This document shows, piece after piece, positions 44,034 through 53,855 of a stretch of DNA of 64,000 nt. The notes beneath the pieces are model-generated. The model saw only the letters and a program-made list of their open reading frames with translations. It was not told the DNA's origin and made no database searches. Numbering within the stretch: position 1 is the first letter of the stretch; each line of letters opens with the position of its first letter. Position numbers and translations under genes: made by a program. This DNA comes from Roseibium sp. (GTDB taxonomy: Bacteria > Pseudomonadota > Alphaproteobacteria > Rhizobiales > Stappiaceae). Location of the stretch: assembly GCA_017643215.1 (NCBI GenBank), contig JAEPNV010000009.1, positions 1 to 64,000 of the forward strand. Direction: 5' to 3'.

Positions 44034-46622
44034 CTACTCGGCGCTTTCCTTCGCGATCCGCCCCTGGTCCAGAACAATGTGGTCGACGAATTCCTCGGCC
44101 AACGCCGCGTTCGGCGTTCCAAAAAGGAACGTCCGGCCGCTCAGTATCTCACGTAACGTCGCCCGCAATGCCCGATCCTCCTCGTTCAGGCCCGTGGCAA
44201 TGTCGTCGAGAATGGTGATGCGCGCGTTCTTCAACAAACCCCGGACCAGCGCCAGGCGCCGGCGCTGGCTGGCCGAGAGGCGCGATCCGGACACGCCGAC
44301 ATGATAATCGAACCCGGCAAACATGATCGGCTCGCGCAAACCGGTTTCGGCGACCATCGACCGGATGACATGATCGATCCGCTGGCGCGCATCGCGCCGG
44401 TCGACGCGGGCGCGGCCGAACAGGAGATTGTCCTCAATCGTGAGCGGCGGCAGATAAACGGTCGGGTCGATCGCCACAAAGGCTGAACTCTTGTTCACGA
44501 CCTTGCTGTGAAACTCTTTTCGCGCCTCGCAGATTTCCGCGCGCAGCGCGTCGTCCATGACGCCCAGGCGATGACGGGCCGGCACGAGCTTGAAGGCGAG
44601 CGCGACCAGCCGGGACTTATCGGCGTCCGACAGACCCGGCCGCTGGCTTGCCGATTTGGCCACGCGCACGATCCGGTCGAATTCCGGCAAATCGTCCTGG
44701 GTGATAAAGGAATAGGTGCCCAGCAATCCGCTGTCGCCGGACACGTTGGCGAACAGTTCGACCATGGTTTCGGCGATTTTCAAACCGATGTCCTGGAGCT
44801 TGGAATTCAGGCCCGTGTCCTTGAGGAACGTGCGCACCTCCGGCAGGTCGGGCACCTGTTCCATGGTGATTTCAGGATCCGTCGGCACGGCAAAAAACAG
44901 GTTTTCAGACAGCGACGCGCTGGCGTTGAACGTCTTCACGTCCCAAAGCTCCACGAGCCCCGCCAATTGCGGATCGGCGGCAATGCGGTCCGCCAAGGTG
45001 ACGCGAACGCCCAAAATCCGCTCGGCGAAGGCATCGTCAAGCGTCGGATCGAACCGCGATTGAAGACCAAGCCGGTAGATGTCTGCGTCCAAATTGACCG
45101 CCGCAAGCATCTCCAGAGCCCGGCGATCCAGGGTATCGGCGCTTTCAACACCAGCGGCGGTGTAGTCGTCCCAATCCGCGGCCAGATCGAATGTCGGATT
45201 TTTCGTTTCCTTGGCTTCACTCAGCCGGCGTTTGTAGTCGCGAAGCTCGTCACCCTCCCGCTCCTGCTCGATCAACGGGCGGTGCCGGAGACCGTAATAC
45301 ATGTTGTCGCGGATCGTTCCAGTCCAGATGTGCACCGCGCCACCGACATAGGCGATTTCCCGGCCGAGCGTCGATTCTGACAATTTGTCGAGGTCCTGCC
45401 CGCCGATACTGACCTGACCGGAGCCCGGACTGACCAAACCGGCCGCCAATTGCAGCACTTCGGAACGGCCGGATCCATCCGGACCGACCACAGCATAATT
45501 CTGTCCCTCCGGGACGGTCAGCGACAGATCGAAAACTTCCTGGCCTGCTGCTCCGCCCGAGAAGGTGACGTTGTTCAAAACGATGTCGCCTTTCAGGCTT
45601 GTCACATCGTCCGCCGTCAGCCGCTCCACCGGATAAATGTCGGCCGGATCGAAATTCTCGACAACGGTCTGGTACTTCACCGAAACGTCGGCGGTCATCT
45701 GGTAGTAAGCCAGAAGCTCCTTCCACGGGCCGGCGAGGTCCTTATAGGCGGCAATGACAGCCAGAAGCGCGCCAATGGTCAAGTTGCCTTCAATCACCAG
45801 GTACCCGCCGATGAGGTAGAAGAAGAACGGCGTCAACTGGTTCATGAAATTATTGATAAACTTGATGAAATACTTCCGGTTGAAGATCTCGTAACGAATC
45901 TTGAAATTCTCGTAGAGCCGGTCGGAGACGTCGGCGAAATGCCACGCGGAGGCATCATTGGCGTGGATTTCAGGAACGCCTGAAATGCTCTCGCCGACCT
46001 TGTCGGCGATCAGGCGCACATTCTTCACGCGCTTGCGCGACAACAGCACCACCTTGCGCTGCAATTTCGGGATGATGTAGCCCTGAACCGGGTAGGAGCT
46101 GATCGCGGCCAGCCCCAAGAGCGGGTCCTGCATGAAGATGAAGCCGAGTTGCACCACGAGCATGCCGCCCTGGTAGGCCGGCAAGGCAAACGCTTCGCCA
46201 ATGAACCCGCCGACATCCTCCACTTCCGATGTGATCATTGGAATGATCTCACCGGAGCTGATTTTTCGGAAATGAGGGAGGCGGAAACGCAACACCCGCT
46301 GAAAAAGTTCAAACCGCAGGCGGCGCAGCATGCGCTCGCCAAGCCGTCCCTTGAAAACATTGATGTAGAGCTTGAGACCGTTCGACACGATCACCAGCCC
46401 AAGAAACGTCATGCACAAAAGGACGAGGTATGAGATCTGATCGAATTCGAACGTGAATACTTCGCGTGGAAATCCATCTCCCTGTACGGCATCATTTACA
46501 ATAAGTTTTGGAAGCTCGAGAAGTATGTATGTGATCGGATACGAGATGACGGTGACAAGCAGAATAAATACTTGATGCCGCGAGCTAAACTTCCAGATGA
46601 ATTTAAAAAGGCTTTTTTCCAT
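44034..46622 (-). CDS. Aberrant ABC exporter-like protein with an expanded ATPase region
   Basis: An 862-residue protein. Residues 1-315 are an ABC exporter membrane domain (about six helices; GERMLRRLRFELFQRVLRFRLPHF is the usual first coupling region). The ATPase part (345-860) is about twice normal length. Walker A is GPDGSGRS (380-387) with Arg for the essential Lys; the signature is RLSASQRRRLALVRGLL (781-797); Walker B is ITILDDIA with Asp for the catalytic Glu; the H-loop reads LFGTPNA without His. The T-I-x-x-N-L-x-F-G motif that follows a Q-loop occurs three times: TIRDNMYYG (436-444), SLSENLFFA (570-578) and TIEDNLLFG (728-736). Ordinary ATP hydrolysis is doubtful. It heads the minus-strand genes, divergent from a glycosyltransferase operon. 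Confidence 0.88.
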   Translation of the reverse strand: MEKSLFKFIWKFSSRHQVFILLVTVISYPITYILLELPKLIVNDAVQGDGFPREVFTFEFDQISYLVLLCMTFLGLVIVSNGLKLYINVFKGRLGERMLRRLRFELFQRVLRFRLPHFRKISSGEIIPMITSEVEDVGGFIGEAFALPAYQGGMLVVQLGFIFMQDPLLGLAAISSYPVQGYIIPKLQRKVVLLSRKRVKNVRLIADKVGESISGVPEIHANDASAWHFADVSDRLYENFKIRYEIFNRKYFIKFINNFMNQLTPFFFYLIGGYLVIEGNLTIGALLAVIAAYKDLAGPWKELLAYYQMTADVSVKYQTVVENFDPADIYPVERLTADDVTSLKGDIVLNNVTFSGGAAGQEVFDLSLTVPEGQNYAVVGPDGSGRSEVLQLAAGLVSPGSGQVSIGGQDLDKLSESTLGREIAYVGGAVHIWTGTIRDNMYYGLRHRPLIEQEREGDELRDYKRRLSEAKETKNPTFDLAADWDDYTAAGVESADTLDRRALEMLAAVNLDADIYRLGLQSRFDPTLDDAFAERILGVRVTLADRIAADPQLAGLVELWDVKTFNASASLSENLFFAVPTDPEITMEQVPDLPEVRTFLKDTGLNSKLQDIGLKIAETMVELFANVSGDSGLLGTYSFITQDDLPEFDRIVRVAKSASQRPGLSDADKSRLVALAFKLVPARHRLGVMDDALRAEICEARKEFHSKVVNKSSAFVAIDPTVYLPPLTIEDNLLFGRARVDRRDARQRIDHVIRSMVAETGLREPIMFAGFDYHVGVSGSRLSASQRRRLALVRGLLKNARITILDDIATGLNEEDRALRATLREILSGRTFLFGTPNAALAEEFVDHIVLDQGRIAKESAE

Positions 46623-46868
46623 AACAAGATCCGGATTGGAACGGGATCACCGCCGGGAAGGTATTCGACCCCGTCATATTAGCGGCTGATGTCGGATGTG
46701 CCAGCAAGGATTGGATCACGGCTCAGAGACCGAGCATTGACGGACTTTCACGCTTTTGAAAGGGTACGATGCAAAGGCGCGCCGGAATGCTCATCTAACA
46801 AGGGGCGTGACATCCGGTCCGGACCGGGACATAAGTCCTGCGGACCTCAACCGGCACGACGGGGAAGT

Positions 46869-48089
46869 ATGCGTTCCAACTCGCCGAAGATCCTGATCTA
46901 CAGCCACGATTCCTTCGGATTGGGCCATTTGCGCCGTTGCCGCGCGATCGCCCATTCACTGGTGGGAACGTTCGACACCCTGTCGGTCCTCATTCTGTCC
47001 GGCTCACCGATCATCGGAAGCTTCGAGTTCCGTTCGCGCGTCGATTTCGTCCGCATACCGGGCGTCATCAAGTTGCGTGATGGCGAGTACACGCCGCTAT
47101 CCCTGCATTTGAATATCGAACACACGCTGGAAATCCGCTCGTCCATCATCGAACATACGGCAAAGGTGTTCGAGCCCGACGTCTTCATCGTCGACAAGGA
47201 GCCGCTCGGTCTGCGTGGCGAGGTCCTGGGCACGCTGGAAGCGCTCAAGGATACCGATACGCGGCTGGTCCTTGGCCTTCGCGATGTGATGGACGATCCG
47301 GACATGTTGCGCCAGGAGTGGGAACGCAAGAACGTCCTGCCCGCCTTGGACCGGCTCTACGACGAGATCTGGGTGTATGGACCGGCCGGGATATGCGATC
47401 CGCTCGAAGGGCTGGATTTGCCTGCGAGCGTTATGGAAAAGCTCAAATATACCGGATACTTGCGCCGGCGCCTTCCACAAGGCGCGGACGCACAGGCAAA
47501 GCCTGCCCCGTTTGGTGATGAACCCTATATTCTGGTCACTCCAGGCGGCGGCGGCGACGGGGTAGAGATGGTCGACTGGGTCATGCGCGCCTACGAAGCG
47601 CGGACCCGGCCGCTGTTTCCCGCGCTGATCATTCTTGGGCCCTTCATGCCGGCGGCCTCTGTTGCGCATTTCACCGAGCGCGCCGAGCATTTGCGCGACG
47701 TGGAGATCATCCGGTTCACGCCTCAGATCGAACCATTCCTGGCCCATGCGACGGCCATCGTCGGCATGGGCGGCTACAATACGTTTTGCGAAATCCTGTC
47801 CTTCGACAAGCCGACCTTGATGGTGCCGCGCATCGTGCCGCGCCGGGAACAGGCCATTCGCGCCGATATGGCCGAAAAGAGCGGGCTGTTGCGGGTGTTG
47901 CCGATCGACCAGTATCCCGACCCGCATCTGATGACGGAAGCCCTTGCGGATCTGCCAGAGTCGCCGCACCCGTCGGCGGCAGGCATTGAAAACCTATTGA
48001 CCGGGCTCGACCTGATTGGCCGGCGTGTGGGCGAGATCCTGGCGGAAACCCGAATATCCCCGGACCACCGCCATCTTGTGAACTTCTGA
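46869..48089 (+). CDS. Predicted glycosyltransferase, COG4671-type (MurG-like fold)
   Basis: A 406-residue GT-B protein. It opens with SPKILIYSHDSFGLGHLRRCRAIAHSL, the hallmark of the COG4671 predicted glycosyltransferases, and its C-terminal half has the UDP-sugar-binding region YILVTPGGGGDGVEMVDW and HATAIVGMGGYNTFCEILSFDKPTLMVPRI, as in MurG. The start at 46869 is preferred; the 60 residues upstream in frame look non-coding. It is the first of five same-strand genes with short gaps or overlaps that appear to build or modify a surface glycan. Confidence 0.85.
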   Translation: MRSNSPKILIYSHDSFGLGHLRRCRAIAHSLVGTFDTLSVLILSGSPIIGSFEFRSRVDFVRIPGVIKLRDGEYTPLSLHLNIEHTLEIRSSIIEHTAKVFEPDVFIVDKEPLGLRGEVLGTLEALKDTDTRLVLGLRDVMDDPDMLRQEWERKNVLPALDRLYDEIWVYGPAGICDPLEGLDLPASVMEKLKYTGYLRRRLPQGADAQAKPAPFGDEPYILVTPGGGGDGVEMVDWVMRAYEARTRPLFPALIILGPFMPAASVAHFTERAEHLRDVEIIRFTPQIEPFLAHATAIVGMGGYNTFCEILSFDKPTLMVPRIVPRREQAIRADMAEKSGLLRVLPIDQYPDPHLMTEALADLPESPHPSAAGIENLLTGLDLIGRRVGEILAETRISPDHRHLVNF

Positions 48090-48140
48090 TCAGCCGAACG
48101 TCCGGCGCCGTTGCCTCGCTCAAAATCCACAGAGACACTC

Positions 48141-49397
48141 ATGTCCCGCATCGCCATCGTGGTCAAAGGTTATCCGCGCCTTTCCGAAACGTTCATCGCT
48201 CAGGAAATCCTCGGCCTTGAGCGCCGCGGTATTCCGATCCTCATCGTTGCCCTTCGACAGCCCTATGACCCGTTCATTCACGACCTGCACCGGCAGATCT
48301 CGGCGGAGGTTCTTTACCTGCCCGAATACGTGAAGGACGATCCGGCACGTGTTGCCCGGGCCAAACGCTGGGCCGAGCGTCAGCCTGGCTACTCAGAGGC
48401 GAAAGCCCTGTTCGACGCCGATTTCGCCCGCCAGCCCAATGCCGACCGCCGCCGCCGCTGGGCGCAAGGCTCCGTTTTCGCCCATGAATTGCCCGAGGAC
48501 ATTGCCTGGATCCACACCCACTATCTGCATACGCCGTGTTCGGCGGCCCGCTACGCGGCGCATCTTTCAGGCCGCGGATGGTCGTTTTCCGCCCACGCCA
48601 AGGACATCTGGACAAGCCCGCGCTGGGATCTGGAGACCAAGCTCAACGATGCCGCCTGGGGCGTGACCTGCACCAGGGTCAACGCGGACCATTTGAAAGC
48701 CCTTGCCGCGGATCCGGACAAGATCGAGCTTGTCTATCACGGTCTTGATTTTTCCAGCTTTCCCCAGCCCTCGCAGGAGCCGTCTCCGCGCGATGGCCGC
48801 GGCGATCCGGTCCGGCTGGTCTCCGTTGGCCGGGCCGTCGAAAAGAAGGGCTATGACGACCTGCTGGCCGCTCTGGCCCGTTTGCCGGGTGATCTCAACT
48901 GGCATTTCACCCATATCGGCGGCGGCGAATTGTCGGACCAGCTCAAGCACCAGGCCGACGCGCTCGGTTTGACCGACAAGATCACGTGGCGGGGCGCCCA
49001 GCCGCGCGAGGAGGTGATAGCCGCGTGCCGCGAGGCGGACCTTTTTGTCCTGCCGTCCAAACTTGCCAAATCCGGAGACCGGGACGGTTTGCCGAACGTC
49101 TTGATGGAAGCCCAATCCATGGGGCTGTGCTGCTTGTCGACACGCGTTTCCGCGATCCCTGAACTGATCCGCGGCGGTGAGACCGGCGTCCTGGTGCCGC
49201 CGGCCGATCCCGGCATGCTGGCCGAGGCTCTGGAAGAGCTCATTTGCAGCCCCGCGGACCGGCACCGGATGGGCCAGGCGGCCTCAGCACGCGTACGCTC
49301 GGACTTTGCCAGCGATCCGGGACTTGACCGGCTGGCCGCCAAATTCAAGGCCATTCTCTCGGCCAATGCCCTCTCAGCCAAAGCCGCGACCGGATGA
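48141..49397 (+). CDS. Glycosyltransferase family 4 protein
   Basis: A 418-residue GT-B transferase. N-terminal MSRIAIVVKGYPRLSETFIAQEI is typical of GT4 proteins that act on exopolysaccharide. The nucleotide-sugar domain contains LVSVGRAVEKKGYDDLLAAL and the retaining E-x7-E region GDRDGLPNVLMEAQSMGLCCLST. The gene is 51 bases after the first transferase and overlaps the next by four bases (ATGA). Donor and acceptor sugars are unknown. Confidence 0.9.
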   Translation: MSRIAIVVKGYPRLSETFIAQEILGLERRGIPILIVALRQPYDPFIHDLHRQISAEVLYLPEYVKDDPARVARAKRWAERQPGYSEAKALFDADFARQPNADRRRRWAQGSVFAHELPEDIAWIHTHYLHTPCSAARYAAHLSGRGWSFSAHAKDIWTSPRWDLETKLNDAAWGVTCTRVNADHLKALAADPDKIELVYHGLDFSSFPQPSQEPSPRDGRGDPVRLVSVGRAVEKKGYDDLLAALARLPGDLNWHFTHIGGGELSDQLKHQADALGLTDKITWRGAQPREEVIAACREADLFVLPSKLAKSGDRDGLPNVLMEAQSMGLCCLSTRVSAIPELIRGGETGVLVPPADPGMLAEALEELICSPADRHRMGQAASARVRSDFASDPGLDRLAAKFKAILSANALSAKAATG

Positions 49398-50506
49398 ACA
49401 TTGCCTTCACCGCGCCAATGAAACCGCTCGATCATCCCGTTCCCTCGGGCGAGCGCACCATGGGGCGGCTGATCGTCAAGGGGCTTCAACATGCCGGTCA
49501 CGAGGTCCGGATCGCCAGCGGCTTCCGGTCCTGGCAAAAGACGGCCGATGACGCAGCCCAACGCCAGCGGCGTAAGGAGGCGCTGGAGGAAGCCGATCGG
49601 ATCGCCGCAAATTGGACGGCCGAGAACTACCGGCCGGATCTGTTCCTGACCTATCACCTTTATCACAAGGCCCCCGACTGGATCGGCCCGGCGCTCGCCG
49701 AACGGTTTGATCTTCCCTATGCCATCATCGAGGCAAGCCGGGCGCCCAAGCGGCGGACCGGTCCGTGGTCGTTCGGTTTCGCGGAAGCCGACCGGGCGCT
49801 GATGCGCGCTGATCGTGTCGCCGCGCTCCACAACGCCGATGCCGGCTGTCTGATCGCGGTGCTGCCGCCGGAGCGGTTGACCATCCTGTTGCCGTTTATC
49901 GAGGCAACGCCCTTTCAGGCGGCCGCGAGAGCCCCAAAGCCATCGGCCAGCGGGCCCCTGAAGCTCTTGACCGTCGGCATGATGCGGGCTGGCGACAAGA
50001 GCCGCTCCTATGAGGTTCTGGCCGCCGCGCTCCGCCTTGTGGACGACCTGCCCTGGCGATTGACGGTGATCGGCGACGGTGAGGCGCGCGTCGACATTCT
50101 GGATCTTCTGCCCACCGAGCGGATCGACTGGCTCGGCGCGCTCGATCCGGAAGAACTGCCGGACCACTATGCCCGCCATGATCTCTTCGTCTGGCCAGCC
50201 ATCCGCGAAGCCTTTGGCCTCGTCTTTCTGGAGGCGCAGGCGGCCGGTCTTGGGGTGATTGCCGGCGACACGTTCGGGGTTCCCGACATCGTCAAGCACG
50301 GGGAGACCGGGCTTTTGTCCGCCGAAGGCGACGCCCATGAGCTGGCACTACATCTTCGGAAGGTGCTCGAACAGCCGAATTTGGCAGAGCATTTCGGCAA
50401 GGCCGCAAGCCGGCATATCGCCAAGACCCATACGCTGGCGGCCGGGGCCGAACGGCTTGACCGGTTCGTGACCGCCGCCGCCCAGCACAAATCTCAGGCT
50501 TCCTGA
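49394..50506 (+). CDS. Glycosyltransferase family 4 protein
   Basis: A 370-residue GT-B transferase starting MNIAFTAPMKPLDHPVPSGERTMGRLIVKGLQ. The C-terminal domain shows LLTVGMMRAGDKSRSYEVLAAAL and the E-x7-E motif REAFGLVFLEAQAAGLGVIAG. It is translationally coupled to the previous gene through an ATGA overlap and is eight bases from the next gene. Confidence 0.9.
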   Translation: MNIAFTAPMKPLDHPVPSGERTMGRLIVKGLQHAGHEVRIASGFRSWQKTADDAAQRQRRKEALEEADRIAANWTAENYRPDLFLTYHLYHKAPDWIGPALAERFDLPYAIIEASRAPKRRTGPWSFGFAEADRALMRADRVAALHNADAGCLIAVLPPERLTILLPFIEATPFQAAARAPKPSASGPLKLLTVGMMRAGDKSRSYEVLAAALRLVDDLPWRLTVIGDGEARVDILDLLPTERIDWLGALDPEELPDHYARHDLFVWPAIREAFGLVFLEAQAAGLGVIAGDTFGVPDIVKHGETGLLSAEGDAHELALHLRKVLEQPNLAEHFGKAASRHIAKTHTLAAGAERLDRFVTAAAQHKSQAS

Positions 50507-50514
50507 TTTTCGAC

Positions 50515-51666
50515 ATGCCGTTCAACGCCTTCATTCACGTGCAGCATCTTTTGGGGACCGGCCACGCCGTCCGGGCGGCGGCAATTGGACAGGCGCTGGT
50601 AAAACACGGTGTGTCCGTCTCCCTGGCCACAGGGAACACGCTTCCGCCAACGCTCGACACGGCGGGGCTTGAAGTTATTGCTCTGCCGCCGGTCAAAAGC
50701 CCGGACGCGGTCTTCAACCGTCTCGTGACCCCGGACGGCGAGGAGATTGACGAGAATTGGAAAAAAGCCCGCGTTAAAGCGACGCTTGACGCGTTCTCAG
50801 CCGGTGATTTTGATCTCCTTTTGACCGAAACCTATCCGTTTGGCCGACGGCAGTTCGAATTCGAGCTCGCCCCTTTGCTGTCCGCTGCCAAGGCGATGGA
50901 CCGTCCCCCGATGATCGCGACGTCGATCCGCGACATCTTGGTGCGCAAGCAGCAGCTTTGGAAAGAAGAATGGATGGCCGATCAGGCGCTCGCCCATTAC
51001 GACCGGGTCCTGATCCATTCCGATCCCGATTTCGTGGCGCTTGCCGACAGCTTTCCGTTTGCCGATCGCGTCGAGCATCTGGTGCGGTATACCGGTTATG
51101 TCGGCGGCGGGGCACGGCCCTTTCCCCCGGAAGGGGACGGCGAGGACGAGGTGATCATCTCGTGCGGTGGCGGCGCGGTGGCCGAAGGGCTTTTGACAGC
51201 AGCGTTGGACGCAAAACCACTGTCCCGCCGGGCGGCAGATACGACTTGGCGCGTTCTGGTGGGCCACGACATTTCCGAGGCTGCGTTCCAGATCTACACA
51301 AAAAGCGCCGGCGCCGGCATCCTTGTGGAGCGGGCGCGACCGGATTTTCCCGGTCTTTTGCAACGGGCGCGGCTGTCGGTCAGTCAGGCCGGATACAACA
51401 CCGTGCTCGACATCCTGATTGCGGGCGTGCCCGCCGTCTTTGTGCCCTTCGCGAAGGTGCGGGAAACCGAACAGACCCAGCGCGCGCACGCCCTTGCCGC
51501 CCATGGCCGCGCGGTCGTCACGCCGGAAAAGGACCTGACGCCGGAACGTCTGGCCGCGGCGATCGATGATGCCCTCGCCCTGCCGCGGTCCCACCACGCG
51601 GTTCTTCTGGGCGGCGCGGAGAAAAGCGCCGACATTCTGCTGGCCGATCTTGAGGAACGGCGTTGA
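50515..51666 (+). CDS. MurG-like glycosyltransferase
   Basis: A 383-residue GT-B protein opening NAFIHVQHLLGTGHAVRAAAIGQALVKHG, with a C-terminal UDP-binding half (EVIISCGGGAVAEGLL and RARLSVSQAGYNTVLDILIAGVPAVFVPF) as in MurG and COG4671 proteins. It is a more distant relative of the transferase at 46869-48089, so the operon carries two MurG-like and two GT4 enzymes. The next gene begins directly after its stop. Confidence 0.86.
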   Translation: MPFNAFIHVQHLLGTGHAVRAAAIGQALVKHGVSVSLATGNTLPPTLDTAGLEVIALPPVKSPDAVFNRLVTPDGEEIDENWKKARVKATLDAFSAGDFDLLLTETYPFGRRQFEFELAPLLSAAKAMDRPPMIATSIRDILVRKQQLWKEEWMADQALAHYDRVLIHSDPDFVALADSFPFADRVEHLVRYTGYVGGGARPFPPEGDGEDEVIISCGGGAVAEGLLTAALDAKPLSRRAADTTWRVLVGHDISEAAFQIYTKSAGAGILVERARPDFPGLLQRARLSVSQAGYNTVLDILIAGVPAVFVPFAKVRETEQTQRAHALAAHGRAVVTPEKDLTPERLAAAIDDALALPRSHHAVLLGGAEKSADILLADLEERR

Positions 51667-52431
51667 ATGGCCGCGCCGCTTGAAACGTTTCGCACCGGGC
51701 TGACCGCCCATCTTGACTGGTTTGCAGACCGGAACCGGAAGGTCCGGTTCTGGTGGCGGGACGATGACGCGACCAAGCCGAGCGCCAATCTTGACCGGCT
51801 TTTATCGATCGCCAAGAACCACAACGTCGAGGTCGCGCTCGCCGTCATTCCGCGCGAGGCGACTCCCGCTCTCGCCGAACGCCTGGCGTGTGACCCGCAC
51901 GCCGTCGTCCTGCAGCACGGCTGGCAGCACAAGAACTTCCAGCGCAAGGACCTTGGCGAAAAGGCCGCCGAACTCGGCACCCGCCGGGACCCCGAAACCC
52001 TGATGGCGGACCTAAAAGCCGGGAAGGAGCGGCTGGAAGCGCTGTTCGGCGATCAGTTCGTGCCGGTCATGGTCCCGCCGTGGAACCGGATTGCGCCGGA
52101 AATCTCCCGCCGGCTTCCCGGGATCGGCCTCAAGGGCCTGTCCACCTTCACCTGGCATCACTTCCCGCGCACCCATCAGGTTCAGGCGCATGTGGACATG
52201 ATCAAGTGGAAGAAGGACCGGCGGTTCATCGGCTGGGACAGCGCCATGGCCCGGCTTGATCTTCAGCTCTGCCGGCGCCGCACCAATCCGGCCGAACCGC
52301 TGGGGATCCTCTCCCATCACCTTGACCACGACGCCGGCAGCTTCGCGTTTCTTGAAGAATTCATGGTGATCGCCGCCCATCATCCCGGCGCGGAGTGGCC
52401 CGGAATCCGGGACCTATTCAATCCGGGATAG
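51667..52431 (+). CDS. Polysaccharide deacetylase-like (NodB-fold) protein
   Basis: A 254-residue protein with features of the NodB carbohydrate-esterase fold: RFWWRDDDATKPS (paired acidic residues), VLQHGWQHKNF (H-x3-H metal ligands), MVPPWNRIAPE, and LGILSHHLDHDAGSFAFLEEF near the end. It would remove acetyl groups from a glycan in the presence of a divalent metal. There is no signal peptide, so if active it acts in the cytoplasm or on a lipid-linked intermediate. It is the last gene of the glycosyltransferase operon and starts with no gap after the preceding stop. Confidence 0.8.
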   Translation: MAAPLETFRTGLTAHLDWFADRNRKVRFWWRDDDATKPSANLDRLLSIAKNHNVEVALAVIPREATPALAERLACDPHAVVLQHGWQHKNFQRKDLGEKAAELGTRRDPETLMADLKAGKERLEALFGDQFVPVMVPPWNRIAPEISRRLPGIGLKGLSTFTWHHFPRTHQVQAHVDMIKWKKDRRFIGWDSAMARLDLQLCRRRTNPAEPLGILSHHLDHDAGSFAFLEEFMVIAAHHPGAEWPGIRDLFNPG

Positions 52432-52533
52432 CTCCGTTTTTAGCCTGGGGCCCGGTCTCAATCCTGGCCGTTCCCCTTGGCGCCCGGGCCGCATTGCCCG
52501 TACACTCGACCATACGGATCACTGGAGGCGGGC

Positions 52534-53199
52534 ATGGCGGAGGATGGAAGAAACGGCGGCAACAACAGCGGTCATGGCCACGCCCACACCCATGACCATT
52601 CCGAACTCTCAGACATTGAGCTCAGGGTTCGCGCGCTGGAAACGCTCCTGACCGAAAAGGGTTATGTCGAACCGGCCGCACTCGATGAGCTGATCGAGAC
52701 CTACGAGACCAGGATCGGCCCTAAGAACGGCGCCAAGGTGGTCGCGCGCGCCTGGACAGACCCGGACTACCGGCAAAGGCTGCTCACCGACGCGACAGCG
52801 GCGATCGCCGAGTTTGGCTTTACCGGCCGGCAGGGCGAACACATGGTGGCGGTGGAGAACACGCCCGGAACCCACAACATGGTCGTGTGTACCTTGTGCT
52901 CCTGCTATCCGTGGACGGTGCTCGGTCTGCCGCCGGTCTGGTACAAATCACCGCCCTACCGGTCCCGCGCCGTGCATGACCCGAAAGGCGTTCTGGCCGA
53001 ATTCGGCGTGAGACTGCCGGACGGCACCAGAATCAAGGTGTGGGATTCCACAGCCGAGGTCCGCTATCTGGTGATCCCGGAACGGCCCGAGGGCACGGAC
53101 ACCTGGAGCGAAGCGCAACTGGCGAAACTCGTCACCCGCGACAGCATGATTGGAACGGCGCTGGCACTCAATCCGGCCGACCTGGAGGGCGCGGTATGA
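52534..53199 (+). CDS. nthA: Nitrile hydratase alpha subunit, cobalt type
   Basis: A 221-residue subunit that hydrates nitriles to amides together with the beta subunit. The metal motif is VCTLCSC (Cys119, Cys122, Ser123, Cys124) followed by [19 protein letters not shown]. Thr at the second position of the motif marks the cobalt class; iron enzymes have Ser. The N-terminus has an extra His-rich stretch ([10 protein letters not shown], residues 13-22) that could bind metal. The ATG at 52534 has GGAGG upstream. It overlaps nthB by four bases. Confidence 0.95.
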   Translation: MAEDGRNGGNNSGHGHAHTHDHSELSDIELRVRALETLLTEKGYVEPAALDELIETYETRIGPKNGAKVVARAWTDPDYRQRLLTDATAAIAEFGFTGRQGEHMVAVENTPGTHNMVVCTLCSCYPWTVLGLPPVWYKSPPYRSRAVHDPKGVLAEFGVRLPDGTRIKVWDSTAEVRYLVIPERPEGTDTWSEAQLAKLVTRDSMIGTALALNPADLEGAV

Positions 53200-53855
53200 A
53201 TGGCGCGCAGGATCTTGGTGGTCAGATGGGTTTCGGCCCGATCGAGATCGAGGAAAACGAACCAAATTTTCACAGCCCATGGGAAGAACGCGCCTTCGCG
53301 CTGACGCTCGCCATGGGCGCGACCGGCACATGGTCGATCGACGCGTCAAGATTTGCGCGCGAATCCCTCCATCCGGTCGATTATTTGTCCTCCAGCTACT
53401 ACGAGATCTGGACCAAGGGCCTGGAAACGCTGCTGCTGCAAGCGGGCCTTGTAAGCGAAGGGGAATTGGCGGGCGGCCAGGCGCTCGAACCGGCAAAACC
53501 GGTGAAACGGGTCCTGGCGGCGGGGGACGTTGCCGGTGTCCTCGCCAAGGGCGCTCCGGTCGACCGGCCGGTTGCCGCTCCGGCACGTTTTGCAGTGGGC
53601 GACGCGGTGCTGGCGAAACGCATGAGCCCGGCCGGCCACACCCGGATCCCGCGTTATGTGCGCGGCTGTCAAGGCGTCGTCGAAACCGTCCACGGCGTGC
53701 ATGTGTTTCCGGACACGAATGCGTCCGGCGAAGGGGAAAATCCGGCCTGGCTCTACGGCGTTGTCTTTCGCGGCGCAGACGTCTGGGGAGCGGACTGCGA
53801 TCCCGGCCTTTCCGTGCATGTCGACCTGTGGGAGCCCTATCTTGACCGCGCCTGA
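53196..53855 (+). CDS. nthB: Nitrile hydratase beta subunit
   Basis: A 219-residue subunit beginning [36 protein letters not shown], the conserved N-terminus of NHase beta chains. The C-terminal SH3-like barrel includes [26 protein letters not shown], where the arginines contact the alpha-subunit metal centre, and [11 protein letters not shown]. The ATG overlaps the alpha stop (ATGA). Confidence 0.94.
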   Translation: MNGAQDLGGQMGFGPIEIEENEPNFHSPWEERAFALTLAMGATGTWSIDASRFARESLHPVDYLSSSYYEIWTKGLETLLLQAGLVSEGELAGGQALEPAKPVKRVLAAGDVAGVLAKGAPVDRPVAAPARFAVGDAVLAKRMSPAGHTRIPRYVRGCQGVVETVHGVHVFPDTNASGEGENPAWLYGVVFRGADVWGADCDPGLSVHVDLWEPYLDRA

